Of a DNA stretch of 15,986 bases, positions 7,744 to 13,408 are shown piece by piece. The stretch covers positions 1-15,986 of the forward strand of contig BNUY01000066.1 of assembly GCA_025997715.1 (NCBI GenBank), read 5' to 3'. The stretch comes from Spirochaetia bacterium. Its GTDB lineage: Bacteria > Spirochaetota > Spirochaetia > Treponematales > Breznakiellaceae. How positions within the stretch are numbered: position 1 is the first letter of the stretch; every line of letters starts with the position of its first letter. The position numbers were made by a program, and so were the translations under genes. The notes under the pieces are model-generated. The model was not told the DNA's origin and ran no database searches. It saw nothing but the letters and a program-made list of their open reading frames with translations.

Positions 7744-7970
7744 CCCACAAGCTCCCCCCCCTCCCGTTCCGCGCCATGAGGAAAAGAATATGCCCCCCCC
7801 AAGACGCCGCCCAGTTTGCCGCCCCTTAACCCACAAGCTCCCCCCCTCCCGTTTCGCGCCATGAGGAAAAGAATATGCCCCCCCCAAGACGCCGCCCAGT
7901 TTGTCGCCCCTTAGCCCACAAGCTTCCCCCCCTCCCGTTTCGCGCCATGAGGAAAAGAATATGCCCCACA
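7718..7970. repeat. Three-copy 85/86-bp tandem repeat starting inside the ABC gene
   Basis: Copies begin at 7718, 7804 and 7889, each with ACGCCGCCCAGTTTG. Copy 1 contains the last residues and stop codon of the ABC exporter; copies 2 and 3 repeat that gene end, a C-run (8, 7 and 7 Cs), the block GCGCCATGAGGAAAAGAATA and, in copies 1 and 2, a second C8 run. Differences are few: a C/T change at TTGCCG/TTGTCG, TAA/TAG, and C-run length. Copy 3 leads into the nested palindrome at 7951-8078. No gene is supported in this stretch; the minus-strand frame is a by-product of the repeats. Confidence 0.92.
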
Positions 7971-8078
7971 AAGGGTATTGGGGGTGGCAGAGAGAAAGTA
8001 CGGGAAGGACCCTCCGGGAGGGGCCCGTGCTTTCTCACTGACAGGACCCCCCACTAATCTACAGGCATATTCTTTTCC
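7951..8078. repeat. 128-bp nested palindromic element (MITE- or REP-like)
   Basis: The outer arms are a perfect 15-bp inverted pair, GGAAAAGAATATGCC at 7951-7965 and its complement at 8064-8078. Inside, 7992-8004 pairs with 8024-8036 over 13 bp (one G-T wobble), and a further CCCT/AGGG stem sits within. There is no transposase and no clear target duplication. It may be a non-autonomous mobile repeat or a structured 3' region of the ABC transcript. The first arm is also present in the two upstream tandem copies. Confidence 0.6.
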
Positions 8079-8083
8079 GTACC

Positions 8084-8112
8084 TTGCCAGATCCCCTATT
8101 TTTGCATAGTAT
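8084..8112 (+). promoter_or_regulatory. Predicted promoter giving a leaderless transcript
   Basis: TTGCCA (8084-8089) and TAGTAT (8107-8112) are 17 bases apart. The predicted transcript start is 8118-8121, at or just before the ATG at 8121, where no Shine-Dalgarno sequence is seen. Consensus-based prediction. Confidence 0.45.
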
Positions 8113-8120
8113 ACCTATAC

Positions 8121-10115
8121 ATGACTGAAACCCAGGAAGACGCCCTCTACGAATTTCTCGAAAACAACCGGGACCCCTTTACCCTGGGCGATGTAATGAG
8201 TTTTATCCGGCTGCTGGATTTTTCCCGGAATACTCATTTGGCGGAGGAAATTACCGCTTTCATCGATTCTCAGAACATTGCCTTCCGCCTTGGGCCGGGA
8301 AAATGGCTGTCCCGGCGGGGTTGTTTTGAGCCCCTGCGCTTCGTCATCAGCCCCACCCGGCCGGAATTGGTGAACGGCATCCTGATCCCCGGCCATCGCT
8401 GCGTTCCCTTTGCCAATCCGGCGCTGATGCCCCAGGAATATACGTTTTTCTATAAGGGGCGGCAGATACCCTTTTCCTCCATTGAGGGCCCGCCGGAGGA
8501 TTTTTACCCCTATTACACCATTTTTGGGGAGGAATATGCCCCCCAGTATGTGGCAAAGGACAATCCGAATAACGAAAGCGCCTTTAACGAAGACCCCTAC
8601 GAGGACCCGCCGGATGTTTCCATCCAAACCCTGGATATGCGGAACCTCTACCGGGAACTGGCCTTTGTGCCCGGGGATAGGTTTGTGGTTTCGACCCGGG
8701 ACTGGAAGGATGGTGCCTTTGAGCTCGAGGCGGTACGGAAGGATCGGTGGTCCAAGGTGGACCTCTATGCCTGGCAGGAGGCCGCCGAGGGGGGCTTTGA
8801 GGAAAGTTTTAAGTCCCTGGGACCGGGGGCGTCCACTGAGGAACAGATTGCCTATGCCTATTGGTACGGGGGGAAGCGGATGCGGGATGTGCCCGCCTAT
8901 TCCCTGGAGGATTTTCTCTACGAACAGACCGACCGCATCGAGACTACCCCCTACGGCATAGAAACCCGGTTCTGGTTTGCCGGGAAGGAGATCCCCGACC
9001 GGAAAGGACTGGAGGGGCTTCATAACGAATCCCCGTCCGAGGAGATCCTTGGCCGGAGCGGGGCGCCCATATCGGACTATGTGGTGCAGTCCTATGTGTG
9101 GGATGCCCTCTACAGGCGGGACAAGGATATCGGGGCGCTGGTAAAGCGGATCATCCCCCCGACGGTGAAGATGGAGGAAGCGGACCGGGAGTACCTCCTG
9201 GGGTTTGTCAGTGAATTGTTGGCGGAATTTGAGCCCCTCTATTCCCCCTTTAGGGATGCCGGTATGGGGCCCATCCGCCAGCGCATGGGGGAACTCCATA
9301 CCGCGGTGATAGACCTTGCGGCCCAGCTCCGGCGGGGGGGGATCAACAATTCCTGGCTCCCCAAGCATACCTTCATCATCCTCTCCCAGATCCAGGCCCA
9401 TGCCGCCGGGGTTTTGGAGGAACTGGATACGGATACGCCCCCAGCGGGGGATGAACTGGAGGCCATGGATAATTCCCTGGACAGCATGATCGAAACCTAT
9501 GAGGATATCAAAGAACTGATTGACGACGCCCTGGACAACTTCCGTCAGAATAATCTTTCGGTGGTGAAATTCCACAAGCCGGCGGGGGACTTTGAATGGC
9601 GGATTGTCCAGGTGAGCCTGGGGGGTACCGATGTCTGGCGCCGCATTGTCCTGCCGGATAGCTGCCGCCTGCGTGTTCTCCACCGGATAATCCTGGCCCT
9701 GCTGGGGTGGAAAGGAGAGTATCCCTGTCATTTTGCCCTGGACGAACAGGGGTCATCGGGCCGGGGACGGCTGGACCTGGATTTGGCCCTGGGGGAAATT
9801 GACCTAAAAGGGGGGAATGCCCTTTTATATGAATACGGATCAAAATGGACGGTAAAGGTACTGCTTCTCTCCCGGTACGAGAGCGAGGGACAGCCGGAGA
9901 TCCGTTGTGTGGCCGGGGCAGCTTCGGCGCCGCCGGAATACGTTGACGGCCCCATGCGGTTCCGGCGGTATATCGTGGCCCTGGAAAAGGGGGCCGAAGC
10001 GGAACGGAAACTGGCGCTCCGGGAACTCGGACAGGATTTTGAAAGCGGCGCCTTCGACTTGGATACCTGTAACCGCACATTGGCGGCGGCACTGGAAGGG
10101 GAGGGAAAAATATAA
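8121..10115 (+). CDS. 664-residue protein with C-terminal pRiA4b-ORF3-like domain
   Basis: Residues ~490-610 fit the pRiA4b ORF-3-like family (PF07929): EWRIVQVSLGGTDVWRRIVL, then LRVLHRIILALLGW, CHFALDE, LLYEYGSKWTVKVLL, and APPEYVDGPMRFRRY. In family members the corresponding pieces read WRRI-LHxIIQxxxGW-YEYDFGDxW-PPED, so the match is good but the acidic YDFGD part is degraded to YEYGSKW. The first ~70 residues could be a small winged-helix domain (FTLGDVMSFIRLL...AFRLGPGKWLSRRG). The ~400 residues between are acidic and aromatic with no recognised fold. No signal peptide or membrane segments: cytoplasmic. Its stop overlaps the ptsN-like start (TAATG), so the two are coupled. Function is unknown even for the named domain. 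Confidence 0.82.
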   Translation: MTETQEDALYEFLENNRDPFTLGDVMSFIRLLDFSRNTHLAEEITAFIDSQNIAFRLGPGKWLSRRGCFEPLRFVISPTRPELVNGILIPGHRCVPFANPALMPQEYTFFYKGRQIPFSSIEGPPEDFYPYYTIFGEEYAPQYVAKDNPNNESAFNEDPYEDPPDVSIQTLDMRNLYRELAFVPGDRFVVSTRDWKDGAFELEAVRKDRWSKVDLYAWQEAAEGGFEESFKSLGPGASTEEQIAYAYWYGGKRMRDVPAYSLEDFLYEQTDRIETTPYGIETRFWFAGKEIPDRKGLEGLHNESPSEEILGRSGAPISDYVVQSYVWDALYRRDKDIGALVKRIIPPTVKMEEADREYLLGFVSELLAEFEPLYSPFRDAGMGPIRQRMGELHTAVIDLAAQLRRGGINNSWLPKHTFIILSQIQAHAAGVLEELDTDTPPAGDELEAMDNSLDSMIETYEDIKELIDDALDNFRQNNLSVVKFHKPAGDFEWRIVQVSLGGTDVWRRIVLPDSCRLRVLHRIILALLGWKGEYPCHFALDEQGSSGRGRLDLDLALGEIDLKGGNALLYEYGSKWTVKVLLLSRYESEGQPEIRCVAGAASAPPEYVDGPMRFRRYIVALEKGAEAERKLALRELGQDFESGAFDLDTCNRTLAAALEGEGKI

Positions 10116-10600
10116 TGGACAAAACGGCCGAACCGGGTTTGATTGAGCTGATCAAACGGGGAGGGGAGTTCCGCACCATTTCTGCTTCGAGTTCCCAGGA
10201 ATATGTAACGGTCCTGTTACGGACAATCGATCTTCCCCCGTCGGTGAACCGGAAAGCCCTGTTAAGCGCGGTGCTGGAACGGGAAGCTCTGATGACCACC
10301 GCCGTGGGAAACGGCATTGCCCTGCCCCATCCCCGGAACCCCATCATCACGAATCCCGCCGAGCAATTGGTGAGCATTAGTTTTCCTGAGCGGGAACTTG
10401 ACTGGGCGGCCCTGGACGGCAAGAGCGTGCATACGGTTTTCCTTATTCTATCCGCATCCCCAAAGATGCATCTCCACACCCTTTCGCGGATCAATTTTTT
10501 CTGTCAGCAGGAATCCTTCAGGATGCAGCTCCGCAACCGTGCTTCCCCCGCAGAAATACTAAAGGCCATTGAAGAAACCGAGCGGACCTGGTCAGTGTAA
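10115..10600 (+). CDS. ptsN: PTS IIA protein, PtsN/fructose type
   Basis: 161 residues, the size of a single EIIA domain. The phosphorylation site motif GNGIALPHPR puts the active histidine at H72; AVLEREALMTTAVGNG before it and the tail MHLHTLSRINFFC...FRMQLRNRASPAEILKAIEE follow the family order. In this family the His is phosphorylated through EI and NPr/HPr and the protein usually acts as a nitrogen/potassium or metabolic regulator rather than a sugar carrier. No EIIB/EIIC gene is adjacent, which favours a regulatory role. It overlaps the upstream gene's stop by one base (TAATG) and has GGGGAGGG about 10 bases upstream. Its last 9 bases overlap the convergent anti-sigma gene. The symbol is by similarity only. 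Confidence 0.85.
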   Translation: MDKTAEPGLIELIKRGGEFRTISASSSQEYVTVLLRTIDLPPSVNRKALLSAVLEREALMTTAVGNGIALPHPRNPIITNPAEQLVSISFPERELDWAALDGKSVHTVFLILSASPKMHLHTLSRINFFCQQESFRMQLRNRASPAEILKAIEETERTWSV

Positions 10601-11080
10601 ATTAAACCGGTCGCTTAATTCCTTCAGGTGGCTGCCGATAAAGAGCGCCCCGTAGGCGCTTATCACCGCGCCGATGGTGATCCCGATGGGGAGCAGGAAC
10701 GATGAGCCCCAGTGGTCGGCCACCTTGCTAAAGTCCATCCCCAGAAAGGATGTGGACAGGGATATCAGGATGATGAGGCCCGTGACTACCCAGCTCCGGA
10801 AGGAAACCCCCGCGCCGTTCTCCATGAACGCTGCCTCGGAGAATTCTTCCATCTGATCTTCCAGGCTGATGCTCCGCATGATCCGTTCTTCCAGCCCCTT
10901 CGGTGCCGTGGGGAAGAAGCTTCCCGTCATGAGGAGCCGGGTGCGTTCCAGCCGTTCGATTTCCCCGGCGCAATGCCCACAGTGGAGGAGGTGCAGTTGT
11001 ATCCTCAGGTGGGTAAGAAACGGCAGCGCAGTGTTTCCTTCAAATTCGTATGCCCTATCCATTACTTCATGGCAGTTCAT
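10592..11080 (-). CDS. ZAS-type anti-sigma factor, membrane-bound
   Basis: 162 residues. The N-terminus has C3 and then H30-x3-C34-x2-C37 (HLLHCGHC), the zinc-binding anti-sigma (ZAS) signature. Two hydrophobic segments follow at ~93-113 (SWVVTGLIILISLSTSF) and ~125-147 (LLPIGITIGAVISAYGALFIG), so the ZAS domain would face the cytoplasm and hold the sigma factor at the membrane. The start lies within the end of the sigma gene (14-base overlap) and has a strong GGAGG 6 bases upstream. The genetic coupling supports a cognate pair. The signal it senses is unknown; the short C-terminal tail gives no periplasmic sensor domain. Confidence 0.85.
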   Translation of the reverse strand: MNCHEVMDRAYEFEGNTALPFLTHLRIQLHLLHCGHCAGEIERLERTRLLMTGSFFPTAPKGLEERIMRSISLEDQMEEFSEAAFMENGAGVSFRSWVVTGLIILISLSTSFLGMDFSKVADHWGSSFLLPIGITIGAVISAYGALFIGSHLKELSDRFNLH

Positions 11081-11654
11081 TCAATACCTCCAGTTTTTCC
11101 CGGAGCAGTTTTTTTGCCCGGAACACATGGGACTTAATTGTATTAACCGGATACCCGGTGATACATTCTATCTCCTGGTAGGACCGGTCATAGAAAAAAA
11201 ACAGGTCCACGCAGATCCGGTACCGTTCGGGCAGATCCTTCACGGCTTCCCGTACCGCTTCGATGGCGGCGGCCCGGAGCAAATCCTGTTCAGGGGACCC
11301 CCGGCCGTCATCGGCACTTGCCCCGCCATCCTCATCGGCGAGGCTGCGGTACTCCTTCTGCCGCCGAAGGTTGTTCACCGCCGTGTTGTAGGCGATCCGG
11401 TAGAGCCAGGTGGAAAACCGGGACCGGCCCTGAAAATGGGCAAGGCTGCGGAAACTTTTCAGGAAAACTTCCTGGGTAAAGTCCGCGGCATCCTCGGCGT
11501 TCCGAAAAAAACTCAAGCCCATCCCATACACCGGCTGTTCATGGCGCTGTACCAGGATACGAAACAACTCCTTCCGACCCGAGACGACCTCCGCGACGAT
11601 GAACTGATCGTCCCCAGGGTCATCGCCAACGTTGCCGTTGGCGCCGCCCATCAT
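11067..11654 (-). CDS. ECF RNA polymerase sigma factor
   Basis: 195 residues, normal for the extracytoplasmic-function group. Region 2 is at ~28-100 (LFRILVQRHEQPVYGMGLSF, EDAADFTQEVFLKSF, STWLYRIAYNTAVNNLRR). After an acidic glycine-rich linker, region 4 is at ~130-190 (LPERYRICVDLFFFYDRSYQ, then TGYPVNTIKSHVFRAKKLL, the helix-turn-helix for the -35 element). It would direct RNA polymerase to a small stress or envelope regulon. Its start overlaps the membrane gene by ATGA and its end overlaps the anti-sigma gene, so all three form one operon. No strong Shine-Dalgarno sequence precedes the start, which fits translational coupling. Confidence 0.93.
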   Translation of the reverse strand: MMGGANGNVGDDPGDDQFIVAEVVSGRKELFRILVQRHEQPVYGMGLSFFRNAEDAADFTQEVFLKSFRSLAHFQGRSRFSTWLYRIAYNTAVNNLRRQKEYRSLADEDGGASADDGRGSPEQDLLRAAAIEAVREAVKDLPERYRICVDLFFFYDRSYQEIECITGYPVNTIKSHVFRAKKLLREKLEVLNELP

Positions 11655-11989
11655 GAGTTTTTATCGCGCCGTCGTATCCCATAAAAAATTAACAGGCCGG
11701 CGCCCAGCGAAAGGGGAATAATGCCGCCCAGCAGACCATAACCGGATCCCTTGGCTATGGCGAGAAATACGGTTAAACTAATCCCCACGGATACCAAGAG
11801 CAGCCCCGTAAGCAGGCTGAAGGAAAGGAGATCAAAGTTAGTCCGGGTATTTTCGCCGGCTTTGATAAGCAGCATTTTACGTTTATGATTCCAGAGCAGA
11901 TAGAAAAACACCACCACCGATCCCATGACGATTCCCACGATAGGGATAACGGCGATAACAACCTGCGCTGGGGAGGATACTCTGTCCAT
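11651..11989 (-). CDS. Small integral membrane protein, first gene of sigma operon
   Basis: 112 residues with three hydrophobic segments, about residues 9-33 (VVIAVIPIVGIVMGSVVVFF), 54-76 (SFSLLTGLLLVSVGISLTVF) and 82-103 (LLGGIIPLSLGAGLLIFYGI), and a basic C-terminal end RRRDKNS. Loops are short, with a cytoplasm-type positive stretch NHKRK after the first helix. No known family is recognised. A TTG at 12010 opens the same frame, but AAAGGAG lies inside that extension and 11 bases before ATG 11989, so the later start is chosen. Being first in a sigma/anti-sigma operon, it could take part in signal sensing, or be a simple envelope protein under the same control. Confidence 0.78.
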   Translation of the reverse strand: MDRVSSPAQVVIAVIPIVGIVMGSVVVFFYLLWNHKRKMLLIKAGENTRTNFDLLSFSLLTGLLLVSVGISLTVFLAIAKGSGYGLLGGIIPLSLGAGLLIFYGIRRRDKNS

Positions 11990-12012
11990 GATAAAAGCGA
12001 CTCCTTTCAATT

Positions 12013-12031
12013 AAAGGTATTAGATACCTTT
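12013..12031. promoter_or_regulatory. Palindrome at the sigma operon transcript start
   Basis: AAAGGTAT (12013-12020), TAG, ATACCTTT (12024-12031): 8-bp perfect arms. It lies just after the predicted transcript start of the minus-strand operon and about 24 bases before its first start codon. It could be an operator or a 5' mRNA hairpin. Confidence 0.55.
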
Positions 12032-12033
12032 CC

Positions 12034-12062
12034 ACTATACCCGTTCAAATTCAGCCCGTCAA
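12034..12062 (-). promoter_or_regulatory. Promoter of the membrane protein/sigma/anti-sigma operon
   Basis: On the minus strand TTGACG (12057-12062) and TATAGT (12034-12039) are separated by exactly 17 bases, each with 5 of 6 consensus bases. This looks like a housekeeping-sigma promoter, so the operon may be expressed at a basal level independently of its own ECF sigma factor. Confidence 0.7.
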
Positions 12063-12081
12063 TATTTAGACCCCGCACCGG

Positions 12082-12087
12082 TATAAT
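12082..12087 (+). promoter_or_regulatory. -10 box of the radical SAM gene
   Basis: A perfect TATAAT ends 11 bases before the ATG at 12099. The region where a -35 box should lie (about 12058-12064) overlaps the -35 box of the divergent operon and matches poorly. The predicted transcript start is near 12094, leaving a leader of about five bases and no room for a ribosome site. Confidence 0.45.
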
Positions 12088-12098
12088 GGTTGCACACC

Positions 12099-13037
12099 AT
12101 GCCTAGCTCCCCATGCCGACTCTGCCCCCGTTCCTGCGGGGTGGATCGCCCTGCGGGCAACCGGGGCTTTTGCGGGGAAACCACGGAACTCCGCATCGCC
12201 GCCGCCTCCCTGCACCGGGGGGAGGAGCCGCCAATCACCGGCAGGGGCGGTTCGGGGACGATCTTCTTTACCGGCTGTACCCTGGGCTGTGTGTTCTGCC
12301 AAAATCGGCAGATTTCCCAGGCCGGCATGGGCCGAACGGTGGACCAGGCTGAGTTTATCCGCATATGCCTCGCCCTCCAGGAACGGGGTGCGGAAAACAT
12401 CAACCTGGTTACCGGCAGCCACTGTACCCCGGTTCTGGCCGACTTTCTCCGCTCTGCCCGCAACGAGGGGCTTGTCATCCCCCTGCTCTGGAATTCCTCG
12501 GCCTACGAAAGCCTTAACGCGCTGGAAAGCCTGGAGGACCTGGTGGATGTCTGGCTCCCGGACCTGAAAACCCTGGACCCGGGGCTTGCGGGCCATTTCT
12601 TCCAGGCCCCCGATTACCCGGAAACCGCTGCCAAAGCCATCCTCCATATGCTGGACCGCCGGAACACCCCGCGCTGGAACGGCCCGGTCCTGGTTTCCGG
12701 CGTGATAATCCGCCACCTGGTCCTCCCCGGCTATCTCGAATCCACCCGGGCGGTGCTCCAATGGTTTGCGGATCACTGCCGGGGCCGGGCGCTGCTTTCC
12801 CTGATGACCCAGTACACCCCTGTAGGTGATCCCAAAAAGGCGCCTGGCGCCTATGTGAACCGGGATGAGTACGGCAAACTGCTTAAATGGCTCACGGAGT
12901 TGGATATTGAGGACGGCTTCTGTCAGGAATTGGTTCCCGACGATAGCTGGCTCCCGGACTTTGAGCGGACCAACCCCTTCTCGTCGGCGCTTTCGACGCC
13001 GGTGTGGCACTGGAAGACGGGGCTGCATTGCAAATAA
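12099..13037 (+). CDS. PflX-like radical SAM protein (COG1313)
   Basis: 312 residues. The N-terminal cysteine cluster C6-x2-C9-PRS-C13 ... C25 (CRLCPRSCGV, GFCGE) is typical of the PflX group. The radical SAM site C60-x3-C64-x2-C67 (CTLGCVFCQN) binds the 4Fe-4S cluster that cleaves S-adenosylmethionine. Further family segments are ENINLVTGSH, DVWLPDLKTLD and LVLPGYLEST. It is annotated in many genomes as a pyruvate formate-lyase-activating-like protein, but the true substrate is not known and no glycyl-radical enzyme is nearby. ATG 12099 is chosen over a TTG nine bases earlier; neither has a Shine-Dalgarno sequence. It diverges from the sigma operon. Confidence 0.9.
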   Translation: MPSSPCRLCPRSCGVDRPAGNRGFCGETTELRIAAASLHRGEEPPITGRGGSGTIFFTGCTLGCVFCQNRQISQAGMGRTVDQAEFIRICLALQERGAENINLVTGSHCTPVLADFLRSARNEGLVIPLLWNSSAYESLNALESLEDLVDVWLPDLKTLDPGLAGHFFQAPDYPETAAKAILHMLDRRNTPRWNGPVLVSGVIIRHLVLPGYLESTRAVLQWFADHCRGRALLSLMTQYTPVGDPKKAPGAYVNRDEYGKLLKWLTELDIEDGFCQELVPDDSWLPDFERTNPFSSALSTPVWHWKTGLHCK

Positions 13038-13061
13038 CAGGTACTTTAAAATTGACAACAT

Positions 13062-13187
13062 ATGCAAACTGCATTGCAGATAAGCAGTGAGCGGCGGGCA
13101 CGAAGAAAAGCCGTATTTGAAGAAATTGATAATCTCCATATGGAAAACACACAGTCATTCCCCGATCCGGCGGAATTAACCCGGTAG
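13062..13187 (+). CDS. Putative 41-residue antitoxin
   Basis: ATG at 13062 to TAG at 13185. The product begins MQTALQISSERRARRKAVFE and ends SFPDPAELTR: a basic helical start and a short acidic/proline tail, as expected of very small PIN-toxin partners. It sits 11 bases before the PIN gene start and 24 bases after the radical SAM gene. No Shine-Dalgarno sequence is seen, and TGCA-type repeats surround its start (13023-13032, 13062-13078). It may be complete or may have lost an N-terminal DNA-binding part. The call rests on context; no family is firmly recognised. Confidence 0.5.
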   Translation: MQTALQISSERRARRKAVFEEIDNLHMENTQSFPDPAELTR

Positions 13188-13198
13188 GACCGGGATAG

Positions 13199-13408
13199 AT
13201 GATTGTTGTTTTGGATTGCAACGCCGCGATAGAAATTGTGTTAGAACCGCCTGCCTTTACGGGAGATTTCATTACTTATAAAAGAGATATGGTGTACTCC
13301 TCCGTGGTGCCTCATTTAGAAATGTACCTTTCGGCTATGGGTGCCTCATTTCAAAAATGTACCTTTAAGCCTTGGTACGAAGCTTGGCTTGGTGGGCGGC
13401 CAGCATAG
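13199..13408 (+). pseudogene. PIN-domain toxin gene cut by an insertion sequence
   Basis: The first residues MIVVLDCNAAIEIVLEPP match the N-terminus of VapC-type PIN toxins (usual form MIVVLDTNVAIEIL), with the first catalytic aspartate D6. Native sequence ends at about base 13306 after 36 codons; the frame then runs through the left end of the insertion sequence (from GTGCCTCAT) and stops at 13408 inside it. The E, D and D residues of the active site are missing. No continuation of the PIN gene is found past the right end of the element at 14673, so the rest was deleted or lost. The toxin must be inactive. Confidence 0.78.
13307..13363. repeat. Left end of the insertion sequence, two motif copies
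   Basis: Two direct copies of the terminal motif lie 34 bases apart: 13307-13328 and 13341-13363, both of the form GTGCCTCATTT-x-AATGTACC. The inner copy ends two bases before the transposase stop codon (13365-13367). Paired motifs suggest two transposase binding sites per end. Confidence 0.8.

Noticed and set aside
7714..7971. Repetitive Gly/Trp-rich minus-strand frame in the tandem array
   Set aside because: The protein repeat is only the translation of the 86-bp DNA repeat; copies shift frame and there is no ribosome site.
8115..9731. A 538-codon minus-strand frame opposite the pRiA4b-ORF3-like gene
   Set aside because: It is rich in Pro, Gly and His with no recognisable domain, typical of the opposite strand of a GC-rich gene; the plus frame has a known C-terminal domain and couples to ptsN.
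9508..10494. A 328-codon minus-strand frame
   Set aside because: It spans two well-supported plus-strand genes, has very low-complexity Arg/Pro/Ser content and no family resemblance.
10869..11684. A 271-codon plus-strand frame
   Set aside because: It runs antisense through the sigma and anti-sigma genes, both of which have clear family motifs.
12066..13139. A 357-codon minus-strand frame
   Set aside because: It mirrors the radical SAM gene, whose cysteine motifs are unmistakable on the plus strand.
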